From Williamsia sp. (lineage in GTDB: Bacteria; Bacteroidota; Bacteroidia; Chitinophagales; Chitinophagaceae), in NCBI GenBank assembly GCA_015069695.1, contig JADCRZ010000011.1:1-64000 (forward strand): a DNA stretch of 64,000 nt. The letters run 5' to 3'. The position numbers were made by a program, and so were the translations under genes. The notes below the pieces were generated by a model. The model was not told the origin of the DNA. It did no database searches and saw nothing but the letters and a program-made list of their open reading frames with translations. Shown piece after piece: positions 24,964-33,809 of this stretch (position 1 is its first letter; each line of letters begins with the position of its first letter).

Positions 24964-27105
24964 TTATCTCACCGGCAATCCCAAAGCTTCCTGCATGGCG
25001 CGGATGTCGGGATCATGGCCACGAAAGGCACGGAAAAGCCTGGCCAGGTCCTCTGTATTCCCGCGTGACAGGATCATGTCGCGGAAACGCTGCCCGTTGG
25101 CGCGTGTTAATCCACCCCGTTCCGTAAACCAGGCATATGCATCTTCCTCCAGCATTTTTGTCCACTGATAAGCATAATAGCCGGCTGCATAGCCGTTGCT
25201 CCATATATGCAGAAAATAAGATGAGCGATAGCGGGTAGGTACCTCGGGCAGATTGAAACCGGTTTTTTGCAGGGCCTCTTTTTCAAACTGGTCTGCATCC
25301 TGTAAAGCAGCTCCATCGGTTGCGGAATGCCACTGCATATCGAGTGCAGAGGCGGCCAGCAGTTCTGTGAGGCTGTATCCTTTGTTGAAAGTCCCGGCCT
25401 TCTTTATTTTTTCTATAAGCGCCTGCGGCATGGGCTTTCCTGTTTTGTAATGCACCGCATAGTGCTGCAGCACCTTCGGATCAAGCGCCCAGTGCTCGTT
25501 GAACTGCGAAGGAAATTCTACGAAATCGCGCGCCGTATTTGTCCCCGAAAGCGTGGGGTATTTCTGGCTTGCGAACAGGCCGTGCAGGGCATGCCCGAAT
25601 TCATGAAACATCGTGGTTACATCATCAAAGCTGATCAGGGATGGCTGCCCGGGAGCGGGCTTGGTGAAATTGCAGACATTGTATATGACCGGTTTTGTGC
25701 GCAGCAGGGTCGACTGGCCAACCATATTGCTCATCCAGGCACCGCCCGATTTGTTGTCGCGCTTGAAATAATCGCAGTAAAACAAGGCAAAGGGTTTGTT
25801 GTCTTTATCGGCTACTTCAAACACCCTTACATCTGCCTGATATACCGGCAGGTCATGCCGTTCTTTAAAGTGGAGACCGTACAAGAGCGTAGCTGCATAG
25901 AACACCCCGTTTTCCAGTACTTTGTTCAGCTCGAAATAAGGTTTGATCTCGTTGTCGTCCAGGTCGTATTTTTCTTTGCGTACCTGCTCGGCATAATAAT
26001 CCCAATCCCAGGGCTGCAGCTTGAACCCGCCTCCCTGCTTGTCGATCAGTGCCTGTATATCGGCGGCTTCGCTCCTTGCTTTTGCGGTGGCAGAAGGCAC
26101 GAGCTGCACCAGGAAATTTTCCACGGCCTGATCGGTCTTGGCCATCTGGTCCTGCAGCTTCCAGGCTGCATAATTAGGGTATCCCATCAGCTTGGCTTTT
26201 TCCAGCCTGATCTGCGCGATGCGTAAGATTGTTTTGCGTGTATCGTTGGAGTCGCTCCTTTCTGCGCGGTTCCAGGAGGCTTCAAAAAGCGCTTGCCGGG
26301 TTTGCCTGTTTGAAAGGGCGTGCAGCAGTGGTTGCTGGGTGGTGTTTTGCAGCGGGATCAGCCATTTACCCGGAAGGTTTTTTGCGTTGGCATTCTGCGC
26401 CAAGGCTTCTTTCTCAGCCTGTGTTAACCCGGCCAACCGGGCGGAGTCGCTGATGACCAGCGCGCCTTCCTTGGCTGCAGCCAGCAGCTGGTTGGTGAAT
26501 TTGGCACTGAGAAAAGCTTCTTCTTCATTGCGCTTTTTCAGACTTGCTTTGTCCGCTTCTGAAAGTTTGGCGCCGGCCAATATGAATTGCTGGTACACCC
26601 ATTCCAGCAGCCTGCGTGATTCCGGATCAAGCTTCGCATTTGTCCGGTTGTTGTACACCGTCTCTACCCGCTTAAACAGCTTTGCATCCAGGTATGTGGC
26701 ATCCTGGTGAGCGGACAGCTTGGGCGCCATGTCTTCCTGCAGCTTTTGGAGCACCGGGTTTGTATTGGCCCCGGTGAGCAGGTTAAATACATTGTTCACG
26801 CGGGTCAGGAGCTCCCCGGTTTTTTCCATGGCTACCAGCGTGTTTTCAAAACTGGGAGGGGCAGCAGATTGCGCAATCTTGTCTATTTCCTGCCGCTGTA
26901 TCCGCATGCCTTCCAGCAGGGCAGGTTCAAAGTCGGCATCTTTGATTTTATCAAAAGGGGGCGCCTGGTAAGGCAGGGAACTGGCACTGCTGAACGGATT
27001 GCTATCATCAAACAACTTATAGCTCGCCGGTTTGATCAGGCCCGGTCCAAAAGCAACCAGCCCCGCAGCCAGCAACATGGCCCATGCAATAAATACCCCT
27101 TTCAT
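24964..27105 (-). CDS. M3 family zinc metallopeptidase (peptidyl-dipeptidase Dcp-like)
   Basis: This ~713-residue protein starts with a signal peptide or anchor (MKGVFIAWAMLLAAGLVAF), so it acts in the periplasm or envelope. The zinc site is TTMFHEFGHALHG near residue 501, with the third ligand Glu in DFVEFPSQFNEHW about 25 residues later. The length and the late motifs (YRSSYFLHIW and YYAYQWTKMLEEDA) fit the Dcp/oligopeptidase A branch. I chose ATG 27105, since the longer frame from 27165 only adds an unlikely 20-residue leader before the signal peptide. It trims dipeptides or short oligopeptides, probably for nutrition or peptide turnover. Confidence 0.88.
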   Translation of the reverse strand: MKGVFIAWAMLLAAGLVAFGPGLIKPASYKLFDDSNPFSSASSLPYQAPPFDKIKDADFEPALLEGMRIQRQEIDKIAQSAAPPSFENTLVAMEKTGELLTRVNNVFNLLTGANTNPVLQKLQEDMAPKLSAHQDATYLDAKLFKRVETVYNNRTNAKLDPESRRLLEWVYQQFILAGAKLSEADKASLKKRNEEEAFLSAKFTNQLLAAAKEGALVISDSARLAGLTQAEKEALAQNANAKNLPGKWLIPLQNTTQQPLLHALSNRQTRQALFEASWNRAERSDSNDTRKTILRIAQIRLEKAKLMGYPNYAAWKLQDQMAKTDQAVENFLVQLVPSATAKARSEAADIQALIDKQGGGFKLQPWDWDYYAEQVRKEKYDLDDNEIKPYFELNKVLENGVFYAATLLYGLHFKERHDLPVYQADVRVFEVADKDNKPFALFYCDYFKRDNKSGGAWMSNMVGQSTLLRTKPVIYNVCNFTKPAPGQPSLISFDDVTTMFHEFGHALHGLFASQKYPTLSGTNTARDFVEFPSQFNEHWALDPKVLQHYAVHYKTGKPMPQALIEKIKKAGTFNKGYSLTELLAASALDMQWHSATDGAALQDADQFEKEALQKTGFNLPEVPTRYRSSYFLHIWSNGYAAGYYAYQWTKMLEEDAYAWFTERGGLTRANGQRFRDMILSRGNTEDLARLFRAFRGHDPDIRAMQEALGLPVR

Positions 27106-27226
27106 ATAACAAGATTTTAAGCAGGATGAAAGGTAGTGAAATACTGCGTGTGTTGCTCTATTCAATCAACAGATGCCATGAGGCTAAGCCCCTGTTTACC
27201 GACTTTCTGTTCAGCCTGCTGACGCC

Positions 27227-30200
27227 TTACACATCAAAATGACACAGCGATTCTATATAAGCCTTGCTCCCATCTGTTACCCAGGAGTCCAGCTGCGCCG
27301 GATCTTTCATTTGCTGTCCCCGCGGCCGCGGAACAGCAATATAACCACAGGGCAGATCGGGCAGCGCCGACATGTCGCTCCATAACTTTTCTATCTGCGC
27401 TACAGGGTAAATATCCTCCTGTCCATGACCCCAGCGGTATTTTACATCCTTGATGGTAACGTAGGTGGGAATGCGTTGTGCTACGCTGCGCACAGCCCTC
27501 GCCAGGCGTGCTTCATCGCTTTGCAGCAAGTCGGCGCGTGTCAGTCCGAACAGTTGAAGCAATCCATCTACCTGTATCCAGGTGGTCATGGAATTGTAAT
27601 AACTTAAGTTGAGCTCGTCTTCTTCGCGGGGTTGTGCCAATCCTTCCAGCAGGCGCAGGTGACGGTTGACCCAGGCCAATCCACCTCCGCGGTCTTCGAT
27701 GCGGCGCGGAACCACTTCAAAGCTCAGGACATTGCCTGATTTTGTATGGTGGCCCAGGGCTGCTGCATCGATGTCGGCGCCCAGCGTGTCGATGTTGTGC
27801 AGCATAATGGTATCTACTGCCGGATGTTCCCTTACCAGCTGCGCCAGCGTGCCGTTGCGCAACAGGTTGGAAACCTCGTACCAATGCCCCAGCGGAGAAA
27901 ACCGCTGTGCAGCAATATTGTCTGTATAATCGGATCCTTCGCCCTTGCCTTTAGCCCAACCGATCAAACTTTGCCGGCCTGCTTCCCGTACTTTTTGCTT
28001 GTTTTCATCCAGCATCTCCTGAGGCATTTCTTCCCACATAAAACGCAGGTCTCTTTCCATGGGTACAAAACGCTGCCCGATAGAACGGCCTTCAGATAAG
28101 TATACCGGTCCCGTGTAACCGAAGTTGCGGGTTTCTTCCAGCTTTTGCAGGATAGGCCGCTGTGTCAGGTAGCTCGTGGCAACCATGTGCGGAACCGTTG
28201 CCTGGTATGTTGATGCAATCCTTTTTGTTTTGGCCAGGTGGATCTCCAGAAAGCTGCGGTGCCGGCCACTCATCTCTACAAACGGACTCAGCGCTTTGAT
28301 CACACCGGCGCCTTTTGTCCACCGGCTTCCTACGCCTGCAGCCAGGCTCATCACGGCCACTTTCCCGGCGCGGATCAGTTCTTCTCCGGCAGCAACGGAA
28401 GCGGAGAGTTGCTGCAGGTGGGCCACGTCGCCTTTCTTTACATCTTCAATAACTGTTTCCGCAGACAGCCTGTTTCTTGACAAACCGATGCGCCCTTTTT
28501 GCAGGTCTTCGCGGATTTCTTCGTGCTGGATAGGGTCGAAACCGTTTTCCTTTTTGATGCGTTCCGCCTTTTTGTTTTCTTCGTCCCTGTTGCTGCCCGT
28601 GGATGGATCGGATACGTTGAACAGATTCGATACAATCGTGCGCAGAAGCGGATAAGCCAGCTGGTTGCTTTCGCAGCCTGCTGTAAACTGGTCGATCTCC
28701 GCCCGGCGGATGTACGAGATGGTAGCAGGATCCCTGCGCACCAGTTCCGATACATGGATGCCATAATATTGTTCCGGCATCAGGGCCCTGCTTCCCTGTT
28801 TGAGGTTGGCCCATGAGCCGCGGTGATTGATGCGCCAGTTGTACACCACCGGTTCCATTGCAAAGGGCAGGGCAGAACTTAATTCTGCCTTTGTTTTGCG
28901 CAAGAGGTGGAGGATCTTTTCTTTCGCCTCTTCATATACTTCCGGGTTTACAAACATACCCATGCCGCCGCCCGACATGCCGCCGAGCATCAGGAAGCCG
29001 TAGTAGTTGTCGCCAAATTCTTTTTTGGCTTTGGCAATCAGCTGTTCTGTAAAATAGGTGGTTGCCCAGGGTATGATGGTTTTGATCGGACCGGCAAAAT
29101 TTCCTGCTGTCTGTGCGCCCAGTTTTTTGATGTCTCCTTCCCGGATGGCAGCTACGATGTTGTTAAAGATCTGGTTGGTCTCCTGCCGTGCCTGCCATTC
29201 CCGTTCACCGCGCAGGAGGTATTTCTCGCTCACCATTTCCAGTACCGGTCCTACATTGGAAGCCATGCCTCCGTGCATCAGCACCAGCGAATGGGTGATC
29301 TTTTCTTCCATGTCCGGATAAATTTCTTCTCCTTCCAGCACATGGTGGCGTGGCAGCAAATTGCCGCGGCTGATGCCCCATTCCGGATCGCCTTCCTGCG
29401 CCAGGGTGCCGCAGATAGATTTGATGCCCGGCCATACGCCGCCCGAGTCCTGCCAGCCTCCGCCCGAGCCGCCGATCCATTCACCCAGAATTGCTCTTGA
29501 TGCTACGAGGCGCCGCTCGCTTTCATTAAGTCCTCCTTCCAGGTTCCCGGTTTGTCTAGTGGCCCGCATCAGCAGGCTGATGATACAGCCCAGCAGGTTG
29601 GTGGATACGGCAAACCGCGAGCCCTTGGGAATATCATTGACCTTTGTAACCAGCTCCAGTCCCATGCCCGGCGCTACGATGCGGCCCAGGATGTCGGCAA
29701 GCGACTGGTGCACCCCTTCAAAAGAAGGCGGGATCAATCCCGAAGCAATAACGCCTGCTTTTACCAGGCTTAGATAATCATTGCCAAAATTAAAAAGGTC
29801 GGCCAGGCTGTCTATGTCCTTGGTTGTTTTCAGGTCGATGCTCGTAAGGCGCAGCACGGGTTCGGGTATTACCCTTGCGTAGCAGTTAAGCGGAGGCGTA
29901 ATGTCTTTATCGCGGCCCCATACCCCCAGGTCGATCGAAACGTTTACGACGCGGGCACCTTCGGGATAATCCATGCCCAGAAAGAAAATGTCTGACCAGC
30001 CGCTGTGGGTAAGGTCCATGCGGACAGATGTCTGCTCGTGCAATACCGGATAAAAAAGCTCGCCGCTGCTGCGTTCCAGCAGTTTTGGATGGATGTGGAT
30101 GGGATGTTCTTCTGCATGCCCTACCCGGAACATCCATTGATTGCCCTTGGTAGAACGCACGCTTTTGCGCACTTGTCCGGCCAGGATCTGAAAAGACAAC

Positions 30201-30565
30201 TGGTGATAACTCTCTGCCAGTGCACTGTAGATATTTGCATTGGGACCCTTTTTCTTTATGTCGTCAAAAAAAGTATCGATCGCCTGTTCAAACCGCCTGG
30301 ACAATAGATCATGAAAACCGGCATAAGGGATCTTGCCGATGGAGGGTGTAGCCCCGTTCTCCTGTAAGAAAAAACGGAACCCGGCATACAAAAAAAGAAT
30401 GGCCCGCACTTTATCATACAGGCTGGTCGTTGATTTGCGAAAAGCATCCAGCTCGTGCAGGGCTTTTTGCAACTGCTCAGGCGATTGTGACCGGCTGAGC
30501 GCAAAAAAAGACTGGTTGCGTTTATGGGGATCGGTGGAGGTGATGGTTTCGATGAATGGGTTCAT
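27227..30565 (-). CDS. Fucokinase-like GHMP kinase fused to UDPGP-family sugar-nucleotide pyrophosphorylase
   Basis: This 1112-residue protein appears to hold two enzymes. Residues ~140-570 are a GHMP kinase of the L-fucokinase/heptose-kinase type: HSGWSDIFF with ARVVNVSIDL (motif 1, ~188-213), IPKGSRFAVSTN (motif 2 region, ~312-323, without the usual GLGTSS), GGWQDSGG (~369-376) and LGGMSGGGMGM (motif 3, ~527-537). Residues ~735-1080 are a UDPGP-type nucleotidyltransferase with VMSLAAGVGSRW (~738-749). Known fucokinase/GDP-fucose pyrophosphorylases (FKP, FKGP) have the opposite order. It would turn a free sugar into its 1-phosphate and then a nucleotide sugar. It follows the GalU-like gene by 26 bp. 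Sugar unknown. Confidence 0.72.
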   Translation of the reverse strand: MNPFIETITSTDPHKRNQSFFALSRSQSPEQLQKALHELDAFRKSTTSLYDKVRAILFLYAGFRFFLQENGATPSIGKIPYAGFHDLLSRRFEQAIDTFFDDIKKKGPNANIYSALAESYHQLSFQILAGQVRKSVRSTKGNQWMFRVGHAEEHPIHIHPKLLERSSGELFYPVLHEQTSVRMDLTHSGWSDIFFLGMDYPEGARVVNVSIDLGVWGRDKDITPPLNCYARVIPEPVLRLTSIDLKTTKDIDSLADLFNFGNDYLSLVKAGVIASGLIPPSFEGVHQSLADILGRIVAPGMGLELVTKVNDIPKGSRFAVSTNLLGCIISLLMRATRQTGNLEGGLNESERRLVASRAILGEWIGGSGGGWQDSGGVWPGIKSICGTLAQEGDPEWGISRGNLLPRHHVLEGEEIYPDMEEKITHSLVLMHGGMASNVGPVLEMVSEKYLLRGEREWQARQETNQIFNNIVAAIREGDIKKLGAQTAGNFAGPIKTIIPWATTYFTEQLIAKAKKEFGDNYYGFLMLGGMSGGGMGMFVNPEVYEEAKEKILHLLRKTKAELSSALPFAMEPVVYNWRINHRGSWANLKQGSRALMPEQYYGIHVSELVRRDPATISYIRRAEIDQFTAGCESNQLAYPLLRTIVSNLFNVSDPSTGSNRDEENKKAERIKKENGFDPIQHEEIREDLQKGRIGLSRNRLSAETVIEDVKKGDVAHLQQLSASVAAGEELIRAGKVAVMSLAAGVGSRWTKGAGVIKALSPFVEMSGRHRSFLEIHLAKTKRIASTYQATVPHMVATSYLTQRPILQKLEETRNFGYTGPVYLSEGRSIGQRFVPMERDLRFMWEEMPQEMLDENKQKVREAGRQSLIGWAKGKGEGSDYTDNIAAQRFSPLGHWYEVSNLLRNGTLAQLVREHPAVDTIMLHNIDTLGADIDAAALGHHTKSGNVLSFEVVPRRIEDRGGGLAWVNRHLRLLEGLAQPREEDELNLSYYNSMTTWIQVDGLLQLFGLTRADLLQSDEARLARAVRSVAQRIPTYVTIKDVKYRWGHGQEDIYPVAQIEKLWSDMSALPDLPCGYIAVPRPRGQQMKDPAQLDSWVTDGSKAYIESLCHFDV

Positions 30566-30591
30566 GTGCTATTTCTTCTAGTCGCCGTTTA

Positions 30592-31542
30592 TTATTTGGT
30601 CACAGTGGTATTGGCTTCTGCCAGCAGTTCAACCATGGTGGTAAGGGTTTCATCGTGCGCTTCTCCGGCGAGTCCCAGCGCGATTTGTGCCCGCAGCAGT
30701 CCATGTTTTCTGCTCAGGTCGTAGCGGTTGCCTTTTACTTCCAGGGCCAGGTATTTGTCGGAGAGAGCCAGCTGCTGCAAGGCAGGTGTTAGCAGGATGT
30801 TGGATGAGTTAGCCGCTACTTCTTTTTCAAGCAGGTCAAATATGGCAGGCGTCAGAACGTGCATGCCAAAGAAACAAAGATAATAGGCGGCCCGCAGTCC
30901 GGGTGTTTGCAGCTCCAGTTCGGCGGCACTGAGCGAGGGTTTTTCGATGATCTTTTCAATCTGGTAAACGCCATCGTAGTTGGCCAGGTGCTTGCCTGTG
31001 AGGGTGCCGTAGCGGCTGATCTGGTGTTCGATGGTCGGGTTCACGGCCGATACCGCACAGGCTTCCTGCTGCGCCAGCTCCACTACCTGGGCCGCACAGC
31101 GTTTGTTCTTCAGGTAAGATACATAGAGGTAATCGCCCAGCAAAAGCAGGAAGGGTTCATGGCCGGTAAATTCTCTGGAACAATACACGGCGTGTCCGTA
31201 TCCCTTAGGTTCCTGTTGTTCGGCAAAATGCAGGTGAGCGGCGAGGTGGTCTAATTTCTGGGCCTGGGTTTTGGCCCAGTCAATGTCTTTAAAAGACCTG
31301 AGCAGGTTTTCGCGCAGGGAGGTAAAAGCGCTGAGATAGCGTTCTCCATCACCGGGGGCGCATACGATGCAGATTTCTTCTATGCCGCTGGCAAAAGCTT
31401 CTTCACAGATGATCTGGAGCACAGGCTTGTGCAAACCATCAATATCCATCACCGGCAGCATGGCTTTCTGAATGGTATCGGCTACCGGATACAGCCTTTC
31501 CCCGCGGGCTGCGGCGGTGATCACTGCCCTTTTGATTTTCAT
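30592..31542 (-). CDS. GalU-like sugar-1-phosphate nucleotidyltransferase
   Basis: This 316-residue protein resembles UTP-glucose-1-phosphate uridylyltransferase. The N-terminal nucleotide-binding motif is AVITAAARGERLYP, in place of the usual G-x-G-T-R; the GalU-like parts DTIQKAMLPVMD and LQIICEEAFASGIEEICIV follow. Other family parts are LLLGDYLY, LTPAIFDLL and YDLSRKHGLLRAQIALGL. I chose ATG 31542, where the first beta strand begins; the longer frame adds a 40-residue Cys-rich leader that is not family-like. It is the upstream partner of the kinase/pyrophosphorylase fusion and probably makes UDP-glucose or a related sugar nucleotide. Confidence 0.8.
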   Translation of the reverse strand: MKIKRAVITAAARGERLYPVADTIQKAMLPVMDIDGLHKPVLQIICEEAFASGIEEICIVCAPGDGERYLSAFTSLRENLLRSFKDIDWAKTQAQKLDHLAAHLHFAEQQEPKGYGHAVYCSREFTGHEPFLLLLGDYLYVSYLKNKRCAAQVVELAQQEACAVSAVNPTIEHQISRYGTLTGKHLANYDGVYQIEKIIEKPSLSAAELELQTPGLRAAYYLCFFGMHVLTPAIFDLLEKEVAANSSNILLTPALQQLALSDKYLALEVKGNRYDLSRKHGLLRAQIALGLAGEAHDETLTTMVELLAEANTTVTK

Positions 31543-31731
31543 TTGCTTTAGTTGATGTTTAGAGGCGCTAAAATATACAAGAAACTTTACCCGTACTATA
31601 CCCGGGGTGCAACCGGGTGCAGGAATTTTCTTCCGGCATCCCCCTTCCTGAAACGCCAGCAATCCAGAAAAAGGTATTTTTATTGGTGATTTCTTATTTT
31701 CAGGCGCCCGCTTTCCTTATTGTATTTGTCA

Positions 31732-33432
31732 ATGAAACTATCTGTCTGTCATAAAATAACTTTTCTCATTTTCCTGCTCTGTTGTGTTCCCCGGATCATA
31801 TTGGCAAACCCGTTTGAAACTGCTGTTAACCTGGATAGCCTGCAAAAGGTTTTGCACCAGGTGCTTGAGAACAAGCGGCTGTTTGATCTTCGCAAGCAGG
31901 AAGAATTAAAAGGGCTCCGGGAAGAACTTGCCGCCAATTTTTCTTCGCTGGATGAACGCTATAGAAATTACCAGAAATTATTCAATGCCTATAAATCCTT
32001 TGTCCACGATTCGGCTTATGCATATTGCAAGAAATTAAGCACGTGTGCAGCCTTGTTAAACGATCCGGGCAAAATAAATTATGCCCGGGTAAATATGGGA
32101 TTTGTGCTGATCTCATCCGGACTTTTTAAAGAAGGCATCGATACCCTGAAAGAAGTCAGGTCGCAGTATTTAAACGGGCAGCAAAAATCCGAATACTATT
32201 TTTTACAAGCCAGAAGTTATTTTGATCTGGGTGATTTTGATAAGATGGAGGATTATTACTATCAATACTTCAATGAAGGGTTGAAATACTGCGATTCACT
32301 GGTGAGTGCGAACCCGGTTAATTCGTATGATTATCTGTGTGGACTTGGCTTAACGCAATTGAGAAAACACCAGTACAAAGCGGCATTGGCTTCCTATAGC
32401 AGCATCTTACGCCTGCCGCAGTCTTACCAGGACAGTGCTATCAATTTAAGTTGCCTGAGTTATATTTATTCCAGGTTGGATGAGCCGCAGCTGTCGCTTG
32501 CTTTGCTGATGCAGGCAGCCATCATTGACAACATGCATTCCACCAAGGAATCGCTGGCCCTGATCAAGCTGGCTACTTATCTGTTTAACCGGGGAGATAC
32601 AAAGCGGGCTTTCACTTATATCAACAATGCCATCAACGACAATAATTTTTATGGCGCCCGGCACCGCGAGGTGCAGATCAGTAAGATCATGCCGATCATC
32701 CAGCTTGAAATGATCAATGGCATGGAAAAGCAAAAACGGTCACTGATTATTTATGCCTCCGTGATCACTTCCCTGGTCATTATTGTCATCATCTTTGCCT
32801 TTATTACATCAAAGCAGTTAAAAAAGATAAAAATAGCTGACCAGCTCATTGTTAAGAAGAACGACGATCTGAACCAAACCATTCAGTTGTTAACCCATGC
32901 CAACCAAACGCTGGACAATGCCAACCGGTCTCTGACCAATATGAATGCAAAGCTTGATGAAGCCAATATGATCAAGGACGAGTATATTGGTTATTTCTTC
33001 AACGTCCATTCAGATTATATCGATAAGATCGACCGGCTTAAGCGTTCGATAGAAAAGATTGTAAAAGAAAAAAGGTTTGAGGAAGTCCAGCTGGTTTTAA
33101 ACCGGCTAAACATCAATTTCGACCGCGAGAACCTGTCGCACAGCTTTGATGAAGTCTTTTTAAACTTATTTCCTGATTTCGTGGCAGACTTCAATGCCCT
33201 GTTTGAGCCCGAATACCAGGTGCATCTAAAACCTGGTCAGTTACTGAATACCGAACTCCGCATCTTCGCCCTGATCAGACTGGGGATCGACAAGAATGAG
33301 GCCATTGCCAAAATATTGCAGTATTCCGTCAATACCATTTATACCTACAAGACAAAAGTGAAAAACAAATCTTTTGTTCCAAACGAGGAATTCGAGGAAA
33401 GGATCATGCAGATCAGGGCGGTAAGGGATTGA
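31732..33432 (+). CDS. DUF6377-type membrane regulator with TPR-like sensor region
   Basis: This ~566-residue protein has a signal peptide, a helical TPR-like periplasmic half (~30-335), one membrane span ([17 protein letters not shown]), a coiled coil ([19 protein letters not shown]) and a C-terminal LuxR/HTH-like region ([20 protein letters not shown] then [16 protein letters not shown]). This is the layout of DUF6377 proteins of Bacteroidota, which sit next to SusC/SusD genes. I infer a sugar-responsive sensor whose cytoplasmic end controls the SusC operon 380 bp downstream. ATG 31732 is chosen over a TTG four codons upstream. Confidence 0.85.
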   Translation: MKLSVCHKITFLIFLLCCVPRIILANPFETAVNLDSLQKVLHQVLENKRLFDLRKQEELKGLREELAANFSSLDERYRNYQKLFNAYKSFVHDSAYAYCKKLSTCAALLNDPGKINYARVNMGFVLISSGLFKEGIDTLKEVRSQYLNGQQKSEYYFLQARSYFDLGDFDKMEDYYYQYFNEGLKYCDSLVSANPVNSYDYLCGLGLTQLRKHQYKAALASYSSILRLPQSYQDSAINLSCLSYIYSRLDEPQLSLALLMQAAIIDNMHSTKESLALIKLATYLFNRGDTKRAFTYINNAINDNNFYGARHREVQISKIMPIIQLEMINGMEKQKRSLIIYASVITSLVIIVIIFAFITSKQLKKIKIADQLIVKKNDDLNQTIQLLTHANQTLDNANRSLTNMNAKLDEANMIKDEYIGYFFNVHSDYIDKIDRLKRSIEKIVKEKRFEEVQLVLNRLNINFDRENLSHSFDEVFLNLFPDFVADFNALFEPEYQVHLKPGQLLNTELRIFALIRLGIDKNEAIAKILQYSVNTIYTYKTKVKNKSFVPNEEFEERIMQIRAVRD

Positions 33433-33460
33433 TAAATTGTACAGGCTATCTATATCTTCG
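33429..33460 (+). promoter_or_regulatory. Candidate promoter of the susC operon
   Basis: TTG (33429-33431), a 21-bp spacer and TATCTTCG (33453-33460) fit the Bacteroidota consensus with one mismatch. It overlaps the stop of the regulator gene and implies a leader of about 340 nt to the SusC start. Confidence 0.4.
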
Positions 33461-33809
33461 TTGCATCTTCAAGGGCATATGCTGCAATTATATACTGATG
33501 CCGGATTGAAATAGCTGGTATGGTACAAGTCTTAAACCCACCCCTGCCCCTCAAACCAGGTTTTTCCAGCCTTTTTAACCCGGAACAGGAGCCTTAAAGT
33601 TTATATTATAAGGATAGTTTTCAATATACTTGAGAATAGAATTGTGTTGTAAACGTTTTATTTTCAGTTATTTATAGATTGCTGGTATTTCTTTTTATCC
33701 ATATATGCATTTATACTAATTGGTGAAGCCTGGCAACTGCGCCAGTTTTGGAGCCTGCTATGTACAGTCTTGCTGGATAGCCGTGTTTAACCAACGAAAT
33801 AGATGCTAT
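33433..33809. other. Intergenic leader region before susC
   Basis: This 377-bp AT-rich region holds the candidate promoter ending at 33460 and one half-copy of a palindromic repeat (33535-33552). I see no gene. The length suggests an RNA leader or a binding site for the regulator. Confidence 0.5.
33535..33552 (+). repeat. Half-copy of palindromic repeat family A
   Basis: The 18 bases AACCCACCCCTGCCCCTC match the arm of the repeats at 48928 and 52270. Only one arm is present here. Confidence 0.7.
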
